A stretch of 5,634 nt of DNA from contig JAUSIA010000393.1 in NCBI GenBank assembly GCA_030648225.1, positions 1-5,634 of the forward strand, given 5' to 3'. The first letter of the stretch is position 1. Every line of letters starts with the position of its first letter. This DNA is from Ignavibacteria bacterium. Its GTDB lineage: Bacteria; Bacteroidota; Ignavibacteria; Ignavibacteriales; Ignavibacteriaceae. Below the pieces are notes generated by a model. That model saw only the letters and a list, made by a program, of their open reading frames with translations. It was not told the origin of the DNA and did no database searches. Below are positions 1 through 5,634 of this stretch, piece by piece. The position numbers and the translations under genes are program-made.

Positions 1-818
1 TAAATTTGTGTGGTGGAAAGATTTTCGTGACCAAGTATTTCTTTAACTGCTATCAGATCAGCACCATTATCAAGCATATGAGTTGCTGCGCTGTGTCTTA
101 AAATGTGTGGGCTTTTTTTCTTTAAATCAGTAACCAAAGATAAATATTTATTTACAAGCCTGTGAACCAATCGTGGATAAATTCTTCCTCCGCTTTTTGT
201 TATAAAAAGAGGATTATAAATACTTTCAAACTTTTTTGTATTAAAATATTCTTTTAGTACTACTATTGACTTTTCGCCAACAGGAACGATTCTTGTCTTA
301 CTCCCCTTTCCAAAAACCCTTAATGTCTTTTCTTTCAGGTTAAGATCTCCAAAATTCAATTTGCACAATTCATCAACCCGGATGGCACATCCATAGAGAA
401 TTTCAAAAATAGCTTTTATCATTTCGGAGTTTTCATCTTTTTCAATTTCTTTATATGCTTCTAATATTGCTGTCACAGATGCAACTTCAGGTAACTTTCT
501 TTTTGCTTTTGGACCTCTGATTGCTGATGCAGGATTAGTATTAATGTATTCGTTAAGATATGCAAATTTAAGAAGTCCCTTAATAGATGATATTTTTCTT
601 GAAATAGATTTGCGTTCTATTCCGGTTTCACTTAAAACCATTAAATAGGATTTTATAAATTTTTCAGAAATTCCTGATATTTCTTTGTTATTATATTCTT
701 TGCAGTAAGAATTAAACCCATCAAGATCTGCCTTGTAAGATTTAATGGTATTTGGAGAATAGCGTTTTACACTCTTCAAATTCTGAAGATATTCTTCTGT
801 TACTTTTTCAACTAACAT
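1..818 (-). CDS. XerC/XerD-type site-specific tyrosine recombinase (3' end cut by window edge)
   Basis: This is a tyrosine recombinase of the kind that resolves chromosome dimers at dif sites in the cytoplasm. I translated it from the ATG at 818-816; 272 full codons are visible. Residues ~1-100 form the SAM-like core-binding domain (RYSPNTIKSYKADLDGF at 20-35). The catalytic domain follows, with the first Arg in YGCAIRVDEL (R147), Lys in GKGSKTR (K171), HILRHSAATHML (H238, R241) and LGHENLSTTQIY (H264). The window ends two bases into the codon for the nucleophilic tyrosine (TA-, expected Y273). Xer proteins are about 300 residues, so roughly 25 are missing. It starts 6 bases after the topA stop with no Shine-Dalgarno sequence, so translation is probably coupled. 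The length, compact form and topA neighbour fit a housekeeping Xer better than a phage or integron integrase. XerC and XerD cannot be told apart here. Confidence 0.93.
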   Translation of the reverse strand, partial: MLVEKVTEEYLQNLKSVKRYSPNTIKSYKADLDGFNSYCKEYNNKEISGISEKFIKSYLMVLSETGIERKSISRKISSIKGLLKFAYLNEYINTNPASAIRGPKAKRKLPEVASVTAILEAYKEIEKDENSEMIKAIFEILYGCAIRVDELCKLNFGDLNLKEKTLRVFGKGSKTRIVPVGEKSIVVLKEYFNTKKFESIYNPLFITKSGGRIYPRLVHRLVNKYLSLVTDLKKKSPHILRHSAATHMLDNGADLIAVKEILGHENLSTTQI

Positions 819-824
819 TAAAAT

Positions 825-3149
825 TTATTTTTCAACTTCTTCAACTTCAGCCGGGATAACTTCTTCGTTACAAACCGGGCATTTTAGATAGTTCCCTTTC
901 TTTACAGAATACCGCTGAAGCATATAATCTGAATCGCCATTAGGACAAGCTTGAGCTACAGGTTTGTACCAACTAACAAAATCACAATTGGGATATCTTG
1001 AACATCCGTAGAATACTTTATTTCTTTTTGATTTTCTCTCTACAACTTCACCTTGCTTACATTTAGGGCAGGAAATTCCAAGCGTAATATTCTTTACAAA
1101 GTCACATTCAGGATACCTTTCGCATCCAATAAATCTTCCAAACTTTCCTTCCCTGAAAACAGTCCGGCTTCCGCATTTTTCACAAGTTTCCTCTGTATAT
1201 TCAGGTTCTTTACTCGCTGCGGCAATTTCACGGAAAGATTTTATATTTTTACAATTTGGATAATTGGTGCATGCAAGATACTTTCCATAACGCCCTACCT
1301 TAATTTCCATTTCACTTCCGCAAACATCGCAATAAATTTTTTCAACTTTATCTTCAACAAGCTTTAATGATTCTGAGAAAGGATTGTAAAAATCATTTAA
1401 TACTTTTACATATTCTATATCGCCATTGGCTATAAGATCAAGTTCATTTTCCATCAGAGAGGTAAAGTCTTCGTTAATTATCTTTGGAAAATTTTTAACA
1501 AGAATATTATTAACCTGTATTCCAAGTTTAGTAGGAATAAGTTTTTTATCAACTTGTTCAACATATTTTCTATCCTGTATTGTACTTACAATTAATGAGT
1601 AAGTGCTTGGTCTTCCAATGCCTTTATTTTCAAGTTCTTTTATAAGTGAACTTTCTGTAAATCGTGCTGGTGGTTTTGTAAAATGCTGTGTCTTCTTGAG
1701 TTCTTCAAGAGAAAGTTTGTTACCATTTTCAAGTCCGAGAGGAATTTTTTCATTTCTATATTCAGCTTTTTCATCTGCATCAGATTTTTGTTCAGCAACA
1801 TCTTCATAAACCTGCATAAAACCATTAAACTTTACTGCATTCCCAAATGCTTTAAAGAGGAATTCATCTGCAGTAATATCAATAACCGTAGTTTCAAATT
1901 GTGCAGGATTCATTTGAGATGCAACAAACTTCTTCCAGATTAATTCATAAAGTTTAAAAGTTTTGTTATCAACAAAATTTTTAACAAACTCAGGAGTATA
2001 TTTTAATGAAGTTGGTCTTATTCCTTCGTGTGCATCCTGAACATTAGCTTTTTTCTTTTCATAACTATTTGGAGATTCGGGCAGATATTCTTTTCCAAAA
2101 GAATCTTTAATAAAATCTCTTACTAAAGAAATAACCTCTTCACTTATTCTTGTTGAATCGGTTCTCATATAAGTAATTAACCCTACTGTTCCTTCATTTC
2201 CAAGATCAATTCCTTCGTATAACTTTTGTGCAAGAAACATTGTTTGCTTTGGACGCATCCCAAGTCTTCTCGAAGCTTCAGCCTGCATTGTACTTGTAAT
2301 AAAAGGTGCGGAAGGATTTCTTTTAGTGTTCCTCTTAACAATATTAGTTATTTGAAATACTTTTTTTGATAAAACTCTTTCAAATATTTCTTTTGCAGAT
2401 TCAGCATTGGTAATTGCAAAATTCTTCTCAAAAAATTCTTTCCAATCATCATCAGACATTTTTGGTTTGGGAGGAATTTTAAGATCCTTATTTTCAATGC
2501 TAAACAGCTTTGCCTTGAATGTTTCCCCTTTATCAGTTTTGAAGATAGCCCAGATTGACCAATGCTCAGTAGGGATGAATTTTTCTACTTCTCTTTCCCT
2601 GTCACAAATAAGTTTTAAAGCAACAGATTGAACTCTTCCTGCAGAAAGTGATGTGCTTCCTGAAATTTCAATTATAGCTTTCCATAAGAAAGGACTAATC
2701 TTATAACCAATTATTCTGTCCATTACTCTTCTTGCTCTTTGAGATGAAACAAGATTTTTATCAATCTGGCGAGGGGCATTCATAGCTTTTGTAACGCCAT
2801 TCTTTGTTATCTCATTGAAAAGAACACGATAAATTTTTGTTTCCCCTTTTCCATTAAGAATATCAGCAATATCCTGGGCTATTGCTTCACCTTCACGGTC
2901 AGGATCAGTTGCTATGTAAATGTTCTTACTTTTTGCGGCAAGAGCTTTTATCTTCTTTATAATGTCGCCTTTACCGCGGATAGTTACATACTGAGGTTCA
3001 AAATTATTGTCTATATCTACGCCAAGCTTTGTTTTTGGCAGGTTGCGGATATGCCCGACTGTAGCCTCAACCTTATAGTCTTTTCCAAGGTATTTATTTA
3101 TCGTCCGTGCTTTCGACGGAGATTCTACTAATACTAAATTTTTAGCCAT
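825..3149 (-). CDS. topA: DNA topoisomerase I (type IA, omega protein)
   Basis: TopA relaxes negative supercoils by cutting one strand, forming a 5'-phosphotyrosine link and passing the other strand. The 774-residue product has the full type IA layout. The N-terminal Toprim domain carries VESPSKARTI (E9) and the metal-binding TDPDREGE (D82, D84, E86). Next come SAGRVQSVALKLICDRE (169-185) and the active-site segment GLITYMRTDST, with nucleophile Y327 and R329. KGIGRPSTYS (509-518) is a conserved core motif. The C-terminus has three intact four-cysteine zinc ribbons (C607/610/627/633, C656/659/676/682, C694/697/716/722). A fourth, degenerate ribbon follows (C735, C757, C760, with the second cysteine missing). 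The ATG gives the normal N-terminus MAKNLVLVESPSKA. The gene begins 8 bases after the DUF494 stop and ends 6 bases before the recombinase start. Length and motifs indicate an active enzyme. Confidence 0.98.
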   Translation of the reverse strand: MAKNLVLVESPSKARTINKYLGKDYKVEATVGHIRNLPKTKLGVDIDNNFEPQYVTIRGKGDIIKKIKALAAKSKNIYIATDPDREGEAIAQDIADILNGKGETKIYRVLFNEITKNGVTKAMNAPRQIDKNLVSSQRARRVMDRIIGYKISPFLWKAIIEISGSTSLSAGRVQSVALKLICDREREVEKFIPTEHWSIWAIFKTDKGETFKAKLFSIENKDLKIPPKPKMSDDDWKEFFEKNFAITNAESAKEIFERVLSKKVFQITNIVKRNTKRNPSAPFITSTMQAEASRRLGMRPKQTMFLAQKLYEGIDLGNEGTVGLITYMRTDSTRISEEVISLVRDFIKDSFGKEYLPESPNSYEKKKANVQDAHEGIRPTSLKYTPEFVKNFVDNKTFKLYELIWKKFVASQMNPAQFETTVIDITADEFLFKAFGNAVKFNGFMQVYEDVAEQKSDADEKAEYRNEKIPLGLENGNKLSLEELKKTQHFTKPPARFTESSLIKELENKGIGRPSTYSLIVSTIQDRKYVEQVDKKLIPTKLGIQVNNILVKNFPKIINEDFTSLMENELDLIANGDIEYVKVLNDFYNPFSESLKLVEDKVEKIYCDVCGSEMEIKVGRYGKYLACTNYPNCKNIKSFREIAAASKEPEYTEETCEKCGSRTVFREGKFGRFIGCERYPECDFVKNITLGISCPKCKQGEVVERKSKRNKVFYGCSRYPNCDFVSWYKPVAQACPNGDSDYMLQRYSVKKGNYLKCPVCNEEVIPAEVEEVEK

Positions 3150-3157
3150 TCAAATTT

Positions 3158-3613
3158 CTAATTTATAAGATCGGAAGAGTATAAAATTGCCCTGCTTCCG
3201 GGTAATGTAAAATTATTTAACTCAAGAAAGAGGGATAATATAAGCAAACTTAACTGCTCAAATGAAACTTCCTGACCACCGAACAACTTAATTTGTTCCA
3301 TAATGAGTTCCAAATCGCTGTTTGTAATTAACCCTTTATTGTAGAAATGTAACAGATAATTATAATTTTTCAAACCAATCTGGGTAATTTCTTCATCTGA
3401 AAGTATTCTGAAACTACGAAAATCTGCAGAATCTCCATAATAATGGCTAAATGATTCATTCATTAATTTATCATAAATCCAGCTATAGACAGCAGCAACT
3501 GCGCTTTTTTCAAATTTATACTTTTTGTTTAACCTGTTAAAAGTTTTTTCTGCAGGTTCAGAGTTTAGATTATTAATAACTTCTTCCAGCACTTTTGCAA
3601 TTTCTCTCATCAT
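3158..3613 (-). CDS. DUF494/Smg-family protein
   Basis: This 151-residue cytoplasmic protein resembles the Smg (DUF494) family, whose biochemical function is not established. The best match is the central block from about residue 66, SFRILSDEEITQIG, followed by a helical stretch ending near LELIMEQI (101-108). It aligns by eye with the E. coli Smg segment containing RIYTPEE and the helix after it. The C-terminal LPGSRAILY (137-145) resembles the PGCENAY region of Smg. The protein looks almost entirely helical, with no signal peptide, membrane segment or metal motif. Two adjacent ATG codons are possible starts (3613 and 3610); the first is reported and the difference is one residue. It sits between ybeY (8-base gap) and topA (8-base gap). 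In E. coli smg lies beside yrdD, a protein made of topoisomerase-like zinc ribbons, so the neighbourhood supports the assignment. Confidence 0.8.
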   Translation of the reverse strand: MMREIAKVLEEVINNLNSEPAEKTFNRLNKKYKFEKSAVAAVYSWIYDKLMNESFSHYYGDSADFRSFRILSDEEITQIGLKNYNYLLHFYNKGLITNSDLELIMEQIKLFGGQEVSFEQLSLLILSLFLELNNFTLPGSRAILYSSDLIN

Positions 3614-3621
3614 ATCTTATA

Positions 3622-4053
3622 CTAATTAATTACTAATCTATATTTATTATATAACTGGTTTTCAAGTTTCTTTATCACAATACTATCTTTTTGTGATTGG
3701 TCGTCGAATCCGAGGAGATGCAAAAATCCATGTATAATAAGTCTCATAATTTCGTCTTTTAATTTTACTCCATATTTTTTAGCATTAGATGCAGCATGAT
3801 CAATAGAGATGTAGATTTCGCCATCAAGCTTGTTTTGTGATTCAGAATAATCAAAAGTGATTATATCTGTAGAGTAATTGTGATCCAGAAATTCTTTATT
3901 GATTCTCATTATTTCTTTTCTATTTACAAAATTTATTATAATACCTGATATATCGAACTTCAGTTCCTTCTTTAATTCTTTAACGATATTATGAATAAAT
4001 ATTTTATTGATCTCAGCATCTTTAAGAACATTTATAGAAAGATTTTTGACCAC
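3622..4053 (-). CDS. ybeY: Endoribonuclease YbeY (rRNA maturation factor)
   Basis: YbeY is a small metal-dependent endoribonuclease involved in 16S rRNA 3'-end maturation and ribosome quality control. The 143-residue product carries the family signature HGFLHLLGFDD (108-118). H108 and H112 match the first two zinc-binding histidines, but the usual third histidine (HGxLHLxGYDH) is an aspartate, D118. Upstream, INKEFLDHNYSTDIITFDY (51-69) is the second conserved block. It has the TDIITFDY form and lacks the arginine found in proteobacterial YbeY. Both departures resemble Bacteroidota-type homologues, so I take them as lineage features, not inactivation. The start is a GTG at 4053-4051 that shares its G with the TAG stop of the upstream gene (TAGTG). 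The ATG five bases upstream runs straight into that stop and cannot be used. Translation is probably coupled to the carbonic anhydrase-like gene. Confidence 0.95.
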   Translation of the reverse strand: MVKNLSINVLKDAEINKIFIHNIVKELKKELKFDISGIIINFVNRKEIMRINKEFLDHNYSTDIITFDYSESQNKLDGEIYISIDHAASNAKKYGVKLKDEIMRLIIHGFLHLLGFDDQSQKDSIVIKKLENQLYNKYRLVIN

Positions 4054-4586
4054 TACATATCCCGGTATTTAATAGAATTAAAAGAAGTATCAGCATATTT
4101 TTTATACCGGATAGCTGAATTTTCAAACTCTATCAATTCATCATCTGTAAGATCTCTTATAACTTTAGCAGGAATTCCCGCAACAAGCTTGCCCGATGGT
4201 ACAACAAAATTTGGTTTAACAACAGAACCTGCCGCAACCATAGATTTTTCTTCTACTATTGCTCCGTCAAGAACTATACCGCCAATTCCTATAAGTGTTA
4301 AATCCATTATAGTACAGCCATGAAGAACGGCAGAGTGTCCTACAGTTACTTTATTACCTACAATTAGTGGATTTTTACCAGTGACATGAAGAACCGAATT
4401 GTCCTGTATATTTGTTAATTCACCGATTCTGATATAATTAACATCTCCCCTAATGATGGAATTATACCAGACACTTGAGTACTTCCCAATCTCCACATCA
4501 CCAATAATTTTTGTACCTGAAGCCAGAAAAACATTTATAGCTATTTTAGGAATCTTATCCAAATAAGGAAAAATCTTTTCTTCCAT
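4053..4586 (-). CDS. Gamma-class carbonic anhydrase-like protein (left-handed beta-helix, YrdA/CamH type)
   Basis: This 177-residue protein belongs to the gamma carbonic anhydrase-like family, trimeric left-handed beta-helices built from hexapeptide repeats. Repeats with the [LIV]G-x4 rhythm run from about residue 20 to 145 (for example IIGDVEIGKYSSVW and LIVGNKVTVGHSAVLHG). The three expected metal-binding histidines are present: H67 in SVLHVTG, and H84 and H89 in VGHSAVLHG. R46 and D48 (IIRGDVNYI) and Q61/D62 (NIQDNSV) match other conserved active-site residues. The acidic loop and proton-shuttle glutamates of the archaeal enzyme Cam are not apparent, so it resembles the shorter CamH/YrdA/PaaY group, in which carbonic anhydrase activity is often weak or unproven. 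The C-terminal helix starts at LTDDELIEF. No signal peptide is visible, so it is cytoplasmic. It begins one base after the DUF3108 gene and its stop overlaps the ybeY start by one base. Confidence 0.9.
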   Translation of the reverse strand: MEEKIFPYLDKIPKIAINVFLASGTKIIGDVEIGKYSSVWYNSIIRGDVNYIRIGELTNIQDNSVLHVTGKNPLIVGNKVTVGHSAVLHGCTIMDLTLIGIGGIVLDGAIVEEKSMVAAGSVVKPNFVVPSGKLVAGIPAKVIRDLTDDELIEFENSAIRYKKYADTSFNSIKYRDM

Positions 4587-4587
4587 C

Positions 4588-5010
4588 CTAACCTTTAAAT
4601 TGTGGAGGCTGCCATCCTTCTCTTTTCCATTTCACCAATTCAAGTCTCACATTTCCAATAAGAACTTTCATATTAGCAACAACAGGGATGGATGCTTCAT
4701 CATTAGTAAACCAACCTTCAAAATATCCAGTAAGGCCAAAGATACTTATAAAATCCAATTCACCATCAAGGCGTACACAGGCAATATCATAATCAACTGC
4801 ATCAATTGAAACATCGGTTACTTCTTTATAAAAATTAATTTTTGTTGTTACTTTCTTTTCTGTAACAAAGCATGGCACATCAACAGATTTGTTTTGCCCG
4901 CTGTTCATTCTTGCATAGTAAAAAATTGATAGACCATCCTGGTAAAATTTTTCAACAGTTCCGGTGCTGTCCGTCCATACTTTTGCAGGTTTAAATCTTC
5001 CTTTTTTCAC
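4588..5010 (-). CDS. DUF3108 protein, C-terminal part (downstream of frame break)
   Basis: This frame encodes the second half of a DUF3108 protein. It is written from the GTG at 5010-5008, but GTG is probably not the natural start because no signal peptide or domain start follows it. Recognisable family blocks are DGLSIFYYAR (26-35), matching the usual D-LS-fY--R segment, and the closing block FEGWFTNDEASIPV.. followed by KVLIGNVRLELVKW (97-128). The latter matches the family's ending, a W-T-D-P-V strand then an IG-V--EL strand. The protein ends with the basic tail KREGWQPPQFKG. A -1 shift on the upstream A8 run joins this frame to 5411-5013 as KK-IR-VKKGRF, giving 274 residues with a continuous domain. 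The alternative is re-initiation at GTG, two bases after the upstream stop, which would give a cytoplasmic fragment. It ends one base before the carbonic anhydrase-like gene. Confidence 0.75.
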   Translation of the reverse strand: MKKGRFKPAKVWTDSTGTVEKFYQDGLSIFYYARMNSGQNKSVDVPCFVTEKKVTTKINFYKEVTDVSIDAVDYDIACVRLDGELDFISIFGLTGYFEGWFTNDEASIPVVANMKVLIGNVRLELVKWKREGWQPPQFKG

Positions 5011-5012
5011 TC

Positions 5013-5411
5013 TTATTTTTTTTCATCATAATTAAAATAATATTCCGTATAGGTGAATTGTTCTTCTTCCTTAGATATTCCTCTGAAAAAGTAGGAGTAA
5101 TAGTTACTGCTCACATTGCTTTCATAAGTCTGATGAAGAGTTACAAAAGGAATTCCGGAATAGGAATCTATATAAGCAATAGTGTTGTAGTAAGTTTTGC
5201 CGTTAACAGTTTTTTTATCACGAACTTTTATCTTCACCTCTCCGAGTTTCACAAGAGAATAACTAACAAGGTAAGTTAACTCTTCCCCTACTGAAAGACT
5301 CTTATCAGACTGAAAGGAGAAGTTAACGGCTGCTTTTGAATTCTTACCCGGAGAGATAAAACAAAAGATCATGAAAATAGTAGTTATCAAAAACTTTGAG
5401 AAAATTTTCAT
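5013..5411 (-). CDS. DUF3108 protein, N-terminal part with Sec signal peptide (upstream of frame break)
   Basis: This frame encodes the first 132 residues of a secreted DUF3108 protein. The family is found in the Gram-negative envelope and its function is unknown. Residues 1-28 form a classic Sec signal: K2/K6, a hydrophobic core (FLITTIFMIFCFI), then a likely cleavage after NSKA or NSKAA. There is no proper lipobox at C17. The mature part opens with SVGEELTYLVSYSLVKLGEVKIKV, the usual DUF3108 start (GE-L-Y-V-y---k-Ge--i-V). It stops at TAA (5015-5013) in the middle of the block FNYDEKK, which corresponds to a mid-domain strand in the family. The gene's ATG overlaps the upstream stop as ATGA, pointing to coupled translation. 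The stop follows an A8 run directly. The protein is therefore almost certainly one half of a single gene spanning 5411-4588. Confidence 0.8.
   Translation of the reverse strand: MKIFSKFLITTIFMIFCFISPGKNSKAAVNFSFQSDKSLSVGEELTYLVSYSLVKLGEVKIKVRDKKTVNGKTYYNTIAYIDSYSGIPFVTLHQTYESNVSSNYYSYFFRGISKEEEQFTYTEYYFNYDEKK
5016..5022 (-). other. Slippery heptamer A_AAA_AAA at the DUF3108 frame break
   Basis: On the minus strand the codons read GAT GAA AAA AAA TAA, so A_AAA_AAA is in perfect X_XXY_YYZ register, inside a run of eight A (5016-5023), with the stop codon next. Slipping back by one base continues as ATA AGA GTG AAA and enters the frame holding the rest of the DUF3108 domain. No Shine-Dalgarno-like stimulator is visible just upstream. 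Downstream I see only a weak possible hairpin (ACAG...CTGT with an 8-base loop, about 35 bases on). One missing A from the assembly would look identical. Frame geometry is certain; biological slippage is not. Confidence 0.5.
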
Positions 5412-5634
5412 TTTAGCTTAGCAAGGTCCTTTGCTTCATTAAAAAGAGTAACAGCTTTTGAAACCTGGTTATCAGAAGATAAAAGAACAGAAAACCATCC
5501 TTCATTTTTCCAGAAGTTTCTTGCAATCTGGGCTTTAAGTCTAGCAAGAATATATTCCTCATCCTTTTCAAAATCTTCAGAAACAAACTTAACATTTTTT
5601 GTTTCTGCAAATGAGATAAAGTTCTTAACAATAT
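5408..5634 (-). CDS. C-terminal end of a probable S41-family (C-terminal processing) peptidase; 5' part outside window
   Basis: The open frame entering from the right edge ends at TGA (5410-5408) and gives 74 residues, starting IVKNFISFAETKNVKF and ending KAVTLFNEAKDLAKLK. The block EEYILARLKAQIARNFWKNE (26-45), then GWFSVLLSSDNQVSKAVTLF, resembles the helical tail of S41 peptidases of the Bacteroidota type, where a K-IAR--W/F motif precedes a 'D-qv-kAl-Lf' helix. That identification is from memory of the family; the catalytic Ser/Lys region is not in the window. The stop overlaps the DUF3108 ATG as ATGA, typical of coupled genes. A competing frame (stop at 5413) is less credible: it reads as low-complexity Leu/Lys/Arg and leaves no overlap. 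If correct, this is an envelope protease transcribed together with a secreted DUF3108 protein. Confidence 0.6.
   Translation of the reverse strand, partial: IVKNFISFAETKNVKFVSEDFEKDEEYILARLKAQIARNFWKNEGWFSVLLSSDNQVSKAVTLFNEAKDLAKLK

Noticed and set aside
1..818. Possibility that the tyrosine recombinase marks an integrated mobile element.
   Set aside because: No att repeats, tRNA, cargo genes or composition change are visible, and it sits tightly in an operon with topA, as expected for a housekeeping Xer protein.
1053..2631. Several plus-strand open frames of 68 to 104 codons opposite topA.
   Set aside because: They are antisense shadows of a strongly conserved coding sequence, rich in Phe/Ser/Ile as expected for the complement of an AT-rich gene, with no recognisable domain.
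3168..3179. The 12 bases AGATCGGAAGAG match the beginning of a common sequencing adapter, raising the possibility of a chimeric join.
   Set aside because: The following base differs from the usual adapter continuation. The DUF494 frame reads through it as a sensible C-terminus, and the spacing to topA is normal for this operon. Chance identity is likely; reads across the site would settle it.
3620..3637. Direct repeat TACTAAT...TACTAAT around the ybeY stop.
   Set aside because: It is only 7 bases, in very AT-rich sequence, with no adjacent structure; expected by chance.
3991..4323. Plus-strand open frame of 110 codons across the ybeY/carbonic anhydrase junction.
   Set aside because: It is antisense to two well-supported genes and its composition mirrors the hexapeptide repeats on the other strand.
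4950..4985. Possible hairpin (ACAG/CTGT) downstream of the slippery A run, as a frameshift stimulator.
   Set aside because: A 4-base stem with an 8-base loop, too weak and too far from the heptamer to support programmed frameshifting by itself.
5413..5631. Open frame on the minus strand near the right edge, starting from a TTG.
   Set aside because: Low-complexity Leu/Lys/Arg translation that overlaps the more credible frame ending at 5408.

Overview
The window is an AT-rich piece of bacterial chromosome (about one third G+C by eye). All seven recognisable genes lie on the minus strand, so transcription runs from high to low coordinates. The organism looks like a member of the Bacteroidota/Chlorobiota/Ignavibacteriota group. 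YbeY has the LDHN..TDIITFDY and GFDD signatures I associate with that group rather than the proteobacterial HGxLHLxGYDH form. None of the start codons has a convincing Shine-Dalgarno sequence, which is also typical of the group. Low G+C would fit Ignavibacteria, but this placement is an inference.

In order of transcription: (1) 5634-5408, the C-terminal end of a protein that resembles the tail of S41 (C-terminal processing) peptidases; (2) 5411-4588, a secreted DUF3108 protein whose reading frame is broken at an A8 run, giving an upstream part (5411-5013) and a downstream part (5010-4588); (3) 4586-4053, a gamma-class carbonic anhydrase/hexapeptide-repeat protein; (4) 4053-3622, the rRNA endonuclease YbeY; (5) 3613-3158, a DUF494/Smg-family protein; (6) 3149-825, DNA topoisomerase I (topA); (7) 818-1, a XerC/XerD-type tyrosine recombinase, cut by the window edge inside its catalytic tyrosine codon.

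Junctions range from a 4-base overlap to an 8-base gap, so the whole window reads as the interior of one long, probably co-transcribed operon. No promoter or terminator is visible, there are no RNA genes, mobile elements or CRISPR repeats, and no gene-free stretch exceeds a few bases. The first two genes act in the cell envelope. The rest are cytoplasmic: metal/CO2 chemistry, ribosome maturation and quality control, and DNA topology and chromosome-dimer resolution.

This is mainly a housekeeping region and I see no new defence or mobile system. The most notable feature is the split DUF3108 gene, which has a perfect A_AAA_AAA heptamer directly before its stop codon. It could be a one-base assembly error, a real mutation, transcriptional slippage, or programmed -1 frameshifting.
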